In this document: positions 24,045 to 36,257 of the stretch, piece after piece
How the letters are laid out: each line of letters opens with the position of its first letter
How positions within the stretch are numbered: the first letter of the stretch is position 1
Assembly: GCF_020283565.1 (NCBI RefSeq)
Contig: NC_060060.1
Span: 44,814,015-44,878,014, forward strand
Source: Trifolium pratense
Lineage: Eukaryota > Streptophyta > Magnoliopsida > Fabales > Fabaceae
Direction of reading: 5' to 3'
Length of the DNA: 64,000 bases
Notes under the pieces: generated by a model
Told to the model about the DNA's origin: nothing
The model's database searches: none
Seen by the model: only the letters and a program-made list of their open reading frames with translations
Made by a program: the position numbers and the translations under genes

Positions 24045-24893
24045 TGGTCCGTTTAGTGGACAGGATAAAAGATAGGATAAGATAACTGTATAATATTATG
24101 TCTCAATTCGGTGTTTAATGAGATAGCAGGATATAATAAGTTAATCCTAGAACTTATCCTATCATGTCTCTCTAGTTAATTTACTGGTTTATCTATAAAA
24201 TATATTATAAAATAATATAATAATAATAAAAAATAATTTGATATTAAATTAACAATAAAATAATTAATTTTTAACTATATACAAAATTTTCTCGTAAGGG
24301 TAATTTTGTAATTTTTATAATCTAAAAAAATCAAAATTCTACTAAAAGTACAATATTTTAAAGTAACATAATTATTAAAAAAATTGCAAAATAGGGATAT
24401 TAATTTAAATTTTATAACAAATTAAATATAATTCTTTTGTCATGGTAGTTTTATTACATATGAGATATATCATATACTTATTTAGATTATCTAACATATA
24501 TAATTGAGTTATTTATTTGATCATGATTCATATAAAAATTTAACTTGTTTATTTTTTCACGATGTTTATTTAAAATTATATAAAGTTATTTGATTACTTA
24601 TTTATATTTTTTATTTATAAATTTAAAGTATTACAAAATAATTTATAAAAACAATAATTTTTACAAGGTTAATTTTATCATTTAATTATGTTATATATTT
24701 TAACATATTATTATGAGAGAATATGTATTAAAAACATTATACGATAGTTATCATGTTTGTTATCTCGTATGCACCAAATGCATGATAGGATAACTGAGGA
24801 TAACAGTTGTTATCCTGCTTATATCCTATCTTATTTTTATCCTGCTTTATATTCTATCTTGTCATTATTCTATATTGCGCACTAAACGAACCC
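24045..24893. mobile_element. Tourist-like (PIF/Harbinger-type) MITE, copy 1
   Basis: The left end TGGTCCGTTTAGTGGACAGG and right end GCGCACTAAACGAACCC are inverted, and TTA flanks both sides (24042-24044 and 24894-24896). Subterminal blocks of AGGATAA/TTATCCT recur at both ends. The 849-bp interior is very AT-rich with no transposase. It is homologous to 57736-58690. Confidence 0.8.
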
Positions 24894-24989
24894 TTAAGTT
24901 ATTTGATCAATAAAGATAACGTGCAAAAAAGAAAAAAAAAAAAAAAAAGTGGATGCAAAAGTTAAAAGTAGAAGAAAATAGACAAAATT

Positions 24990-25305
24990 ACACTACATGT
25001 CTTTTATCTTCTTTTTTTGTAACACTTTGGTCCTTTAACTTTTTTTTTGTAACGCTTTGATCTTTTCTCTTATTTATTAGTAACACTTTGGTCCTTTATC
25101 TTATTATTATTACCAAAGTGTTACAAAAAAAAGAATAAAATGTTACAAATAAATAAGATAAAGGACCAAAGTGTTAAAAAATGGATCAAAGTGTTATAAA
25201 TAAATAAAATAAAGGACTAAAGTGTTACCAAAAAAAGATAAATAACCAAAATATTACAAAAAAAAATAATAAAAGATCAAAATGTTACAAAAAAATAAAA
25301 TAAAG
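24990..25305. mobile_element. Foldback MITE with internal repeats
   Basis: The left arm repeats TTTGTAACACTTTGGTCCTTT and the right arm has its inverse, AAAGGACCAAAGTGTTA, several times. The centre is near 25112 (CTTTATCTTATTATTATTACC). The stretch forms a multi-register hairpin. Confidence 0.75.
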
Positions 25306-26252
25306 GATAATTGTTTATTGAATGATCGTGTAAAACTATTTTGGTGCATATCCATTAAACTAAAAAAATATATACATAAAAGTATAGATATTTGAAAATT
25401 TTGTTTGTTTAATTAGATAAAGAAGGAGAAATTGTAAATAAATAAACTCAAGATGTTTTCACCTTTCAACCTTGCAAAGTAAGTAGCTCTCTCCGATGAT
25501 AATGGTCAGTGGGTTCATCATGAGCATGTCCTTCACTTCAGGATCTTGTGGTAGATTGTTGTAACATTTGATCTAGACTTATCAAAGAATAATTAAAAAC
25601 ATATAAATTTAAGTATCAAATAAATGCTAATGATTAGTAAAAAAATAAATAAATACTAATGAGAATAAAGTAAAATAAAGATGATAAAAACTTATCTTTC
25701 TTAATAATAATGTAGTAATTTGATGTCTACAACTGTGAAGTAAACAACTACCAAATTCAAATGATGATGGCCGCAAAACTAGCAAACGGTAAAGTGGTAT
25801 GAGACATACCGATCGTACTGTCCTCAAGGATTTTCTACGTAGTATGTTAACTCTTAACAACAAACCCTTATCGGTGGAACCGAGATACATAACTAGCGAG
25901 AATAATTTTAGTATCCTGAAGATACCCAAAATTTTGGAAGAAGAAGAAGAATATTAGGTTTATATTTCTAGTGATAAAAAACTGTGTATGAGCACGCCAT
26001 TTTTCTTTGGCCTTACTCAGTAAATGTGTTTCATTTCTTATATAATACGGTGAACACTCAGATACACATGTTATATAAATATATACCGGTACACGGCTTA
26101 GATGGAAGATTGTGATTGGTCCACAAATAGGATTAACCGACCTCTAGCAAGTAAATAGTAAATGGCACTATCTCATCGAATAGCAAACAACTAATTAATG
26201 ACTTATTATAGGGAAAAAAAATGTTTTTGGCTAAGTGGCCTGAGACAATGTT
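25306..26252. other. Intergenic; possible unrecognised exon remnant
   Basis: On the minus strand 25565-25462 the frame CYNNLPQDPEVKDMLMMNPL followed by TIIIGES looks protein-like, with a stop shortly after. A 100-codon frame at 25929-25627 lies upstream. I do not recognise either. They may be pieces of one decayed gene, and no function is assigned. Confidence 0.3.
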
Positions 26253-26255
26253 TTG

Positions 26256-26372
26256 GTCTTGTTAACTTAGCTCAGTTGATAGGAACATCGTATTATATAT
26301 GCAGGGCTGAGATTCGAAATTCAGACACATGATTTATTACCTTAAGAGTTAAATTATCAGTCACTTGCCCCA
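26256..26372 (+). repeat. tRNA-derived SINE, degenerate copy
   Basis: TTAACTTAGCTCAGTTGATAGG (box A-like), then GCAGGGCTGAGATTCGAAATTC (box B-like) and ACCTTAAGAGTTAAATTATCAGTCACTTG. It is the same family as 37404-37530 and 39377-39465. Confidence 0.6.
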
Positions 26373-26652
26373 AAAAAAATTATAAGAGACTTAGTCAAAA
26401 AGAAACTTATATTTCCCAATCTACAAAACAAAATAAAGTATTTTGACCATTTTGTATTTTTATGTGTTTTGCCTATTCAATATATTATGATTTAACTTCC
26501 GAGCATTTGAGACCTCAAGTGAAAAGATAAGATTCATATAGCCACAATCCAAAACAACTCATGTTCTTAAAATGCTTTCTCATAAAAAAATAATTATTAT
26601 AAATTCAAGAATTCAACTTCCTTTTATTCCATCATAGAAATTATAAACACTA

Positions 26653-28155
26653 ATGAGTTCTAAAATAAATTTCTCAAGTCCACCAATACCATGCAAATTT
26701 CATACCAAAAAATCAAATCTTATAAGAAAAAACATTATCATCTTCTCTTCCTTTTCCTCAAGTGAAAACCAACAAAAAAACATTTCAACAAAATTTAAAA
26801 CTCCATCAAATGATAAGGCTTACACTATTAGTTTCAAGACAAAAAGTGCTTGCAAACTTGGAATTTCAAGATATCCTGATTTTGTATATGATGCTGAAGG
26901 AGGAATAGGAAATGGTTTTGGTGGAAAAGAAACAAAATATGAAGATAACAATGATATTCTTGTTTCATTTGATATTGAAACATTGTATATTCCATCATTA
27001 ACAAGCTCTACAACTAAGATTCTTGGATTGCCATTGCCACCATTTTTAAGGATTGATATTGTTCCAGAAACATTTCAAGGAAGTATTAATCAAGAATCCG
27101 GGAAGGTAAGAAATACTCCCTCCGTCTTTATTTATAAGACTCTTTGACGGTTTTTACAAATATTAAGAAAAATGAATAGTATAATTAATGTGTATAATTT
27201 GTGTATGACTGTTACTAAATTATATTGTGTATATAGATAGGTGTATTTTAATAATAAACATCATTTAGTTTTCAAATGGTCTTATAATTGAGGATATTCT
27301 AATTCTAATTAGGGACAGAAACGTATAAGTTATAGAGATTGTACTTATTTAATTCAAATTGGTTGTACATTATGTGTGCACCCTTTAGTGACACTATGGT
27401 TATTCTACCTTATCATTTTACCCTTAAATTTAATTCAATAACCACCAAATTTAGATGGTTGCATTTATCTCCACAAGTAAATAATCTAAAATATGGATAC
27501 GAGGTGTCAGTTTAGTGGTAAAAATCGTTTTAAAAAAAAAAAAAAGCTTAGTGGTAAAAAAATAGTCATATATCTTTAAGGAGTGGAGTTCAAATTATCT
27601 CATGATGCTTGTAAAATTATCACTAATGTCATTTTAATTAATTGTAATTTATCATTTCGCTATTTTCTTAAAAAATAATCTACAATACTTATAATAAAAT
27701 CAATAGTTGATGTTTATATGTTTGCATACGCATAACAAATCATTAATATGTTGACACCTCGCTTGTTATTTCTTAATCGAATTCAACGATTGACATTACT
27801 TATTTTATTCTCGAAAGTGAATTACTATTAGGAGTAAAATCCAATTGCTAATGGTCTATTACCATGTAATCTTTACAAGGTTGATCTTGAGTTCAAGGCC
27901 AAGTTCTTGTTTTCTGCTGGTAGTATCTACAAAGCACCACCCTTACTTGTAAAGACAGTGTTAACATCTGAAGAATCAAAAGGGACTATGAAGATTGGAA
28001 GAGGCATGAGATTAGATGAAGAAGGAAACTGTAGACTAGTTGGTGTTGCAACAGTTGATCCTATTGATGATTTCATTATGAATTCATTCCTTGGTTTACC
28101 AACTGAGTGTCTTGCTGAATTAAATGCTGTAATCTCCATTTCTTCTTCATCATAA
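26653..28155 (+). CDS. DUF1997 family protein, probably plastid-targeted
   Basis: Two exons, 26653-27105 and 27880-28155, join in frame (GK|VDLEFKAKF) to 242 residues ending in TAA. The Ser/Lys/Asn-rich N-terminus (MSSKINFSSPPIPCKFHTKK) is compatible with a chloroplast transit peptide. The DUF1997 core follows: ILVSFDIETLYIP, LPPFLRIDIVPETFQGSI, then in exon 2 FKAKFLFSAGSIYKAPPLLV, MKIGRGMRLDEEGNCRLVGV and the C-terminal F(I)MNSFLGLPTECLAELNA. The family is widespread in plants and cyanobacteria and its function is unknown. The intron opens with a Stowaway-like CTCCCTCCGTCTTTATTTAT seven bases after the splice donor. Confidence 0.85.
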
Positions 28156-28429
28156 GAGTTTAACTCTCATTGCATAAACTAGATACAAAACTTCATGTAT
28201 TATACCTAGATTAAAAATATAGAAAAATGAGTTATTATACTAAGATAGGAATATGCAAAGCTGGAGCCATGACTTATGTCTATTTTCTTCTCTTTTTTTT
28301 GAACAATTCTAATGTATCATTCAAAAGGAAGAGTGTATTACCATGACAGTCACACACCACACTGCGACAATGAGGACCTGGATTCTGTGCATTCGAGAAA
28401 CCGTGCAGTCATGCAGTTAGGAAGTTTCA
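28156..28429. other. 3' flank of the DUF1997 gene
   Basis: Probable 3' UTR; nothing else was recognised before the FAR1-like remnant. Confidence 0.4.
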
Positions 28430-29325
28430 GACCGTCCGATCTTGATTGTAGCATCAAAAGCAACTACAGAGAATATAACTAATGGGCACATATATTTGTT
28501 CCTCTTATATGTAGCATCAAAAGCAACTACATCACCAAAAACATTGTAATCCCTTTGAGCAGCACCGTCACACCAAAACAAATGTGTAAGTCTTCCATTA
28601 TCATCAATCTTATGCCTCCAAAACATATTATCGTCACTTGTACGCATACTTTCAAGATATTCACATGCAGCTTTGGCATCTGTAGAAGAAGTTAAGCACA
28701 ACATTCCCTGCATATTGTACATATCTTTCCTTCGAAAACCAACATTTTCAAATCCCGAGCTTCACTAGCAAACAACCCAAAGATATGGTTGGTCTTTATT
28801 CCAACATGCCTCATGTGGTTCATACGCCAAATGTCATATTCTGTCATCTTTCTATGACCCGGTAACATACCCATAAATTGATCATCCAACAAGGCATGGT
28901 TATGGGTGTTGTTGAACAATTTGAAGAACCACCTACCAGTTATTTTATGAATGTGAACATAACACTTAGCCGGACAACCGTATCTGGTGCGATTTCTTGG
29001 TACACGTCTTCTACTTGTTGAAGGAAATTTAGTCTCTTTGGCAATGCCTTGTCTATAGCAAACAAAAGTCAATTGAGTTAATTCTCCATTTACTTTACTC
29101 CTTAATACGACATGTTTTCTTGCGGCAAAACCATGGAAACTTGCATACCAATTGTAAAAAATAAAACCTCATCACTTTGAACCTCAGGCTCACCATTTTG
29201 AAGTAAGAAATGCTGCATAATCAACATTCTATGATTTAATCTTTTTTACTACAACTTGTACACTACATAATGTAAACAATTACAAAATGCACACACACCT
29301 GAATTGATTCAGGTGAATCATCCAT
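28430..29325 (-). pseudogene. FAR1/FHY3-like (MULE-derived) gene remnant
   Basis: On the minus strand MDDSPESIQ (29325-29299) ends at a CAG|GTGTGT donor. After an intron the FAR1 DNA-binding domain follows (FYNWYASFHGFAARK..., LTFVCYRQG, RYGCPAKCYV, WFFKLFNNTHNHALL; about 29170-28830). Then come YDIWRMNHMRHVGI and the start of the MULE transposase core (RLTHLFWCDGAAQRDYNVFG followed by DVVAFDATYKRNKY). There are frame breaks near 29140 and 28725, and the transposase core is cut at about 28445. The family comprises transcription factors domesticated from Mutator transposases. This copy lacks the catalytic core, SWIM finger and a continuous frame, so it is a pseudogene. Confidence 0.85.
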
Positions 29326-29614
29326 GTTGCCACTGGATAGTGAACTAATAACCACTATTTTTCAAGGACTACGCAAAATCAAAATTAACAAACATTAACC
29401 CAGTTGAATTTGGAGCAACTAAACACCAATTGAACACTAATTGATAAAGCAAGATCAACTAATTTAATTTAAACATACCTTAAAAATTCCAAGATGAGAT
29501 AGTAGATCTGCTTTGCATGACCAGCAAGGAAACATTGTTGAAGAGAGAAGAGGACACTAATTGGAAATGGGTAGTCATGATCCAACTTGTAGGATCCAAA
29601 TTGGCTATTATATG

Positions 29615-29645
<31 letters not shown>

Positions 29646-30315
29646 GACTAGGGTCCATGGTATGGATATTAGCAAAAATGTTGACTTTTGGGGGTTGTGT
29701 AAGTTGCATCGTTTTGTAGGGTGATGCATATTAGAACTTGTCTCACAAGAGAGCATTGAGCTGCAAAACTAGTTCACAAAAGTACACATAAAGTACACAT
29801 GCATCAACCAGAACTCCAAACACAAGTTCACAATAAGTGCAAAACTAGAATGATGAATCAAGATAAATGTATCTAGTGTAGTACCCTACAAACTTATTCC
29901 TCAACTTCTAACAATGCAACTTGTGCAGAACCATTTCCTTACCCTGCAATTTAAATGGCTGTAATTTACAACCGTACTAAAAGGATTCGAATTTTACCCC
30001 TTCAAATTATAAGATCAAACTCTTACCAGTGTGCCAACACCTCATTGACGCATTTATGGACATCAAAATAACAATGAAATTATAAAATCTTATTAATCCA
30101 AACTATAATATCATTTGATGAACATAAAATGAGGTCTTTGTACAACAAAATGCCATAAAACATTAATTACAAGATTTCCTTTTTTTTTTCCTTTCTATTT
30201 TGTAATTTCTCCTTGTGATATACTTCTCAAGCAACCTCAAGCCTTCATTATCCAGCTCCATGTTTCATTTATTGCTATTTTGTATAACAGTAAATGCTAA
30301 GACCTTCGTAATAAT
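29326..30315. other. Intergenic with (TG)n, no gene seen
   Basis: A (GT)n run lies at 29615-29642. The frame 29756-29469 (minus) crosses it and has no domain. The last ~200 bp are probably the 3' UTR of the ABC transporter gene. Confidence 0.45.
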
Positions 30316-33300
30316 CTATTCAAATGCAAGCCTTTGATTGCCAACTAATGAAGCGTATTGGCCCTTCTTACCCAATAACTCAAAATGAGTGCCTAATTCT
30401 GCAATCTTCCCATCTGAACATAGCGCAATTTGATGTGCATTTTGTACTGTGCTTAATCTGTGAGCTATGACTAATGTTGTCCTACCGTTCATCAAACGGT
30501 TGAGAGCATCTTGGACCAATCGCTCACTGACGGTATCCAGCGCACTTGTAGCCTGCAGGAACAAAGAATATCTAAATTGATGCGACATATATGGATTCAG
30601 TCAGTGTTGTCAAGTAGTGGCTATAGTGTAGCGGAATTTTAACAAACCGCTATTGTTATCAAGTTTTTAAACTACAACTTCTTGTATACATTAAAAATAA
30701 CTCCTGCATCTCAATTTTTTTAACGGTTTGTTCCTTTACGTTATCTATGGGATTTTTCTGCAAGTGAAAAACCATAGACTTATTTCAATCGAGAAGCAGC
30801 TATAAGCTTGAAGTTAATTTAAACTGGGACAAAGTCGGATCAATGTCAACTTAAAGAAAGTTGTGGCTGTATGTTGTTCTGCCTCAACTCAAGTGAATCT
30901 AACCTTACTGTTGGTACAAAAATGATACACAGAGTACAAAGAAATACGAAGAATTAAACAAACATATCACCTCATCAAGTATAAGGATAGGAGCATTCTT
31001 CAAAAGAGCTCGGGCAATGGCAATTCTCTGCAATTTAGGAACAACAGTGTCAAGAACACACGTTCTAATGCAAGAGAATGGTGTTCACGCAATGGCTATT
31101 ATAAGTCTTTACCTGTCTTTGTCCTCCACTCAGTAGGCCTCCACGCTCACCAACAAGTGTATCATAGCCCTTTCCAGAAACAATCAACGATAAGGTAAAT
31201 CATTTATATATTGTAACTATATATAACAGAATTTGCATACCTACAATAAAAACCAACCTGTGGAAGTGAAATTATAAATTCATGAGCATTTGCTGCCTTT
31301 GCTGCCTTAATCACATCGTCTTTAGAAACATCGTCATCTGGAAGTCCATATGCAATATTTTCTCCAACAGAAACGGAAAACAGAACAGGTTCCTGTCATA
31401 TCATATCTTAATATTATTACTATTTGTAAACAAATGAAGATGTTTAAAACCAAACATGATAATTATTTTTTGCCTATTTTAGTTTTCATACTTGATTTAC
31501 GATAGAAACAACTCGGGCCCATTCACTTTTATCAAATGTTCGGACATCTTCTCCACCAACTGTTATACAACCTCTTGAAGGCTACAGAAAGAAAAGTCAC
31601 AAATTAAATGTAAATATCAAGACACAAATTAAATGTAACTTGAACTTACAAATTCTGAAATAGAAATCAAACCTCATAAAAACGAGACAATAGCTGTACT
31701 ATTGTACTCTTTCCTGCACCACTAGCACCTACTAGTGCAGTTACAGTTCCACATTTTAGTCTTAAGTTTAAGCCACGCAAAATTTCCACATCTGGCCTTA
31801 GAGGATAAGAGAAATAAACATCTGCAGTATAATACAAGCATAGTCATTGACAGAAGGAAAAATTAAATCAGATCTATTATACCAATGTAATATTAAACCG
31901 TTTCAAAGAATGAGGAATTGTGCGTGTAACAGCCCGATCTCACACAGCGCCGGTGCTGTTACTCACAGTCTTCTCGCCCCCCTATGCCCCTTGGACAAAT
32001 AGAAAAATTTTGCTGTCCATGGAAGTTGAACCCGGGACGCTTCCTGAACTCCCACTACTTTGTAAGTGGGGTCAGTCCTCATCTTACAAACCAGTTTTGT
32101 AAGGATTGAGTTAAACGCAGCCCAATTCTAAGATAGATGAACCAAGATATTATCATATAGACATATTATTTTCTAACAACTATTATTCAATCTTTGAGAA
32201 TTATGATTACAATGTACCGACAAGGCGGGAAAGCGTAAATAAATCATTGCACAGTCAAAGTTCCTCAAAAGAAAATTAATACATTTAGTTATGGAACTTT
32301 GGAAGTTCATCTCATAACAAGAAACGAAAAAGCAAGATGAGGAAGCTCCCATTACAAAAACATTAGCAAACATGGCTGTTGACATAAAAATCATACATTC
32401 AGGACAACACAACTTCAGGGATAATAAATTGCAAAAGAGATATATACCTTCAAGAGAAATATCTCCAGACCAAGCTAAGCTAAACAGATTTGTCGACGTT
32501 TTTAATGCTGACATGTAATGTAAATGATTATTTTGGTTTTTCTCAGAAGAACTATCAGAGAAGAACAATTTAAGGTTTTCATCGTTCACTGCTTTTTGGT
32601 TTAGTTCTCTTTTTAAGCCATAGGCAAGGGCATCATCAACTTGAACTCCAGACAAAACAGAGTTGATCCTCTCAACAGCCGCAAGAGATCCACGAAGATC
32701 GCCAAAAGTATTAACCAATCCTTGAACCTGAAAGACAGAATAATATCAGACAGCAAAGAGGGGATGAAAAATTAAAGTATAACAAGAAGTCAATAATACA
32801 AAATTTTCTTACAGCGAATGTTAAAGTGAATGTATATCCAATAAAAGAAGCCATAGTTCCAACAGAGAGTTGACCCTGAGAGCAAGAATTAACAGCAACC
32901 AAGAGTTTTGAATGATTTCAATGATGGAAAATCCTTGCAAAAGAATGATAAGAGAAAGACGTATATGATCACACAAGATAGATTTACTTACCGCCTTAAC
33001 TTTGCTTCCTCCGAGACAATACAGAGCAATTAAAGAAATATAAACAGCTACTCTAGTCAAGGATTCGTTAATAGATTTGAAAGTTCCAAGCTTTATACCA
33101 CTCGATTGGAAGGACAGAACCTGTATGGAACTCATAATTAACCTATAAGTATCTAGAGTATGTCATACATTTCCGACAACAGCTATCAGTTCATTTCTCG
33201 AATAAGCTTACCTGGTTAGCAAACATAAACATTTGGCGCTTTTCTCCACTAAAAGATCGCACCTGTAAGTATGTAAATCACGGTTTCAGCATATAATTAC

Positions 33301-36257
33301 AGGTCCAAGCCTTTAAAATGCTCATCATAATATGAACTACTACGAACTCACTGTTCTAATAGCAGAAAAAGTTTCTGTTATACAATCAGAGATAGATGCT
33401 TGGGCCAAACCATGTTCTTGAAAAACAGGCAAAGTTGATCTCTTGTAGACAGCTTCAGCGAACCAAAAAAATATATAAAAAAAAAATCAACAGCAGGGAA
33501 GAAGACATAAAATGACAAATATCAAAATCTTTTTTTCATAGTGATGGATTTAGTATTCAAGCTACATAGTCAGTTCATATAAGTATACTATTTTTAAACC
33601 AAAACAGTGTTGAAGGAATCCTAAAACCAGTGTTGTCAATCGCGGATCACAGAAAATGCGAGATTTATCAAATTTCACTGTTCAACAGAGCTAAAATGCT
33701 GCTATGTGCTATTTGACATCATTTTGTAGTAAATAGTGTATTGCTGAATAAAAACGATTTGTTAAAATTCCACTATGCTATACCAATGTTATAGCCGCTA
33801 TTTAACAACACTACCTAAAAGTAACAACTGGTCATGAGTTTTTATGACCAACTACAATAGAAATTTACCGATTGAAACGGAAACTGCGATCATCAGAGCA
33901 CCAAGAATTGGAGCCAGTTGAGGGGATAAAGTAAAAAGTATGAACATTGTTCCAGTGACCTACAAAAACAAGGTAAACAAAAGCAGAAATGAATATGACC
34001 AGCAATATGTAAATCATATATGCATGAATACAACCTAAGTGACAATATAAGAAGGAATCAATTCTTCCATATGCAAACAAAAGTCATTCCTCAACAAATG
34101 AAGGAAAGTCATCCCAACAAAGTGATAAAGGAACGAAACGAACCATACACATGCTTAAATATGGGAAATATAAAGCTCGCTTCTCATTGATCTAGAGTTG
34201 CTTGCCTCAGATAATGCCCTGAATCCACGATCCCTTGAAACATTCTCACTGACAATATTTTTAAGAGAACCCAAATCAGATGTTAACAAACCAGTGATTT
34301 CGCCTACCTACAAGAATAAACCAAAGAAAGTGCAATAAGTTTTGCACCTATTCCATTAGCATAATATAAATCAAAGAGAAAATGTTGTATTATATAGCTT
34401 ACTAAAATTAGTGAAATAAAAATATTAATTATCCTATGAGAGCTAGCACAATAGTGATAAAGTGACTGCGAAAAAGAGTTAAAGTAGTTAAAGGACCGGA
34501 GTTCAAACCCTGGTGAAGGAGAAAGTACTAACATAACAAGTAACAACTAATTACTAACATTTGCCTATAAAAAATGGAAAAATAAAAGCATGTATAGTTT
34601 AAATGATTACATGTACATACCTTGTATTTGTCAAAAAATTCAACCTGCATAAATAAAAAAGTACATCATATTATTAAACAACCAAAGCAAAATATCTTCT
34701 ATGTGATAATTCAAACAACCAACACATTGTAATAAATAACTAATAAAAAATGAGAAGAAAAGCTTATATAGATTCGATTTTACCTTCTGAATCAATAATT
34801 TTCCAAAGATTTGAGCTCTTAGTGTTGACATAACTTTCTCCCACACTATGTTCATGTTTATAACAAAAATAACTGTAAAAAGTGGCTCTAGTGCATACAG
34901 AACTCCCATTTTACTGAGAAGACTCCACAACGGCTCGGGTCTGACACCAATAAGAACTTCAAAAAACCGTCCTAAGAATACAACAACACATAAGAATGAA
35001 TATAACATAATCAACAATGAAATCATACATGAGCATTGGCATTGGGTCAGATAAGCATCCAAATTTCCCTTAGGCTAAGTTGCTAAGTCAAATTAGGCTA
35101 TATGTGGTGAATCTTCTTAACAACTTTTTTTAGTTAACAATTTGACCTAAGTTTTATCCTTTTGGGTGTTTTTGATTTGCAAAAACTAAATACCGGACAA
35201 AACAACACACATGACACAACAACCGAGGACAAACTTTTAAGATATTGCATAACTTGTTATCTTGTACGATATTTGATGGACAAAAGGTTATTACAGTCTT
35301 TTAGAAAACTTGTACTTTGGACAAAAAATTGTTTGTAGTTTAATGAGACAAAAATTTCAGATTTTATCCGGTCTCTAACGCCCAATTTGTATAATCCCAA
35401 GAACAATTCAAAAATCAAACACAGTATAACTAGAGTTGTTTTTTCCGGTCCCTTATTTTTTTAGCACATCAAACATGGTTATATAATTGATAGATTGCGG
35501 GTAAAACAACTATTTTTTTTTTGTTTTCACCAACAGTATCCAGCCCACCAGACCGTCTAATCTGGTCTGGGGGTCAGTTTTGGCATCAAGTGATTTCAGC
35601 CCCCTCCCAATCACAGTTGTGGGGGGTCGAACTATGGTTTTCCCTACCAAGTCCAGCGTCAATCACCACTAGACCAACTAACTATTATTTTGGTTCCTAA
35701 TGTTTGAGGAGTTATCACTATAATTCTTAAATGTATCGAAATTGCAAACACATCCACGAAGTGTCTCATTCAAGTAACAAAATGACAAATAACTATTTCA
35801 ATAAACAAAAACATGTGGAGTGTACGCAATAATCATCATAAAGAAAAAAACAAAAAACATTACCAGAAAAAATGGGCATGGATAGGGTACAAGTGGTGCA
35901 AGCAAAGAGAGAAGCAACACAAACAGCAAGACGAAATTTATGCTTAACAAGAAGAAAAGAGAGAAGCTCCCATGTAATAACCCTTGGTATGTATGGTTCC
36001 CCTTGTATTAATCCGTCAAGTTTCGGATCCGGGTCAGCAACATTCGGGTCGGATGCTGGTCCAGTGACATAGGCGCGTGGCGGTTGGGAAAGAAGAAAAC
36101 GAGATGGAATGGTTTTTGGTTGGAATTTGAAGGGGTGAATGAGATGACGCGGGGAGTGTGAGAGTGGGAGTGGGAGTGAGTGTGTTGGTTTGTGGATTTT
36201 GAAGGATGATGATAGGGGGATGTGGTAATGGCATAGTGTTGTTGTTATAGAGGCCAT
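30316..36257 (-). CDS. ABCB28: Plastid half-size ABC transporter, ABCB28-like
   Basis: Sixteen exons, from 5' on the minus strand: 36257-35864, 34971-34784, 34644-34621, 34307-34206, 33959-33869, 33452-33352, 33262-33212, 33120-32992, 32875-32813, 32727-32448, 31821-31673, 31581-31492, 31392-31258, 31169-31113, 31027-30971 and 30552-30316. They join in frame to 715 residues, about the length I recall for Arabidopsis ABCB28. The N-terminus is rich in Ser/Pro/His without acidic residues, which fits a chloroplast transit peptide. A transmembrane domain follows (about 110-385), then the nucleotide-binding domain: Walker [10 protein letters not shown] (about 506-514), signature LSGGQ (613-617), Walker B ILILDE (632-637) and H-loop IAHRLS with H668. 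Substrate is unknown. Oddities are a 24-nt micro-exon (VEFFDKYK) and one GC-AG intron (donor at 34205). Confidence 0.94.
31922..32125. repeat. Dispersed repeat in ABCB28 intron
   Basis: A GC-richer insertion in the AT-rich intron, beginning TGTAACAGCCCGATCTCACA. It contains an inverted GTAACAGC.../GCTGTTAC pair and, on the minus strand, a tRNA box B-like GGTTCAACTTCC. It is probably SINE-like, but the class is not certain. Confidence 0.4.
33630..33813. mobile_element. TIR MITE in ABCB28 intron
   Basis: The left end is GTGTTGTCAATCGCGG and the right end is its loose inverse, AGCCGCTATTTAACAACAC. A related fragment (GTGTTGTCAAGTAGTGGCTA) occurs at about 30604 in the last intron. Confidence 0.55.
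35163..35477. mobile_element. MITE in ABCB28 intron 1 (GGGTGTTTTTGATTTG family)
   Basis: The left end GGGTGTTTTTGATTTGC is mirrored at the right (AGCACATCAAACATGG). The interior has repeated GGACAAAA/TTTTGTCC motifs. It is homologous to 40031-40369. Confidence 0.6.
35515..35690. repeat. SINE-like dispersed repeat
   Basis: Contains TGGTCTGGGGGTCAG, a box B-like GGGTCGAACTATGG and the tail CACCACTAGACCAACTAAC, as in legume tRNA-derived repeats. A fragment of the same unit (TTCAGCCCCATTTCAATCAC) recurs at about 39619. Confidence 0.4.

Noticed and set aside
34440..34515. tRNA-like segment in an ABCB28 intron (GGAGTTCAAACCCTGG)
   Set aside because: Only a box B-like motif is seen, so it is too weak to annotate as SINE or tRNA.
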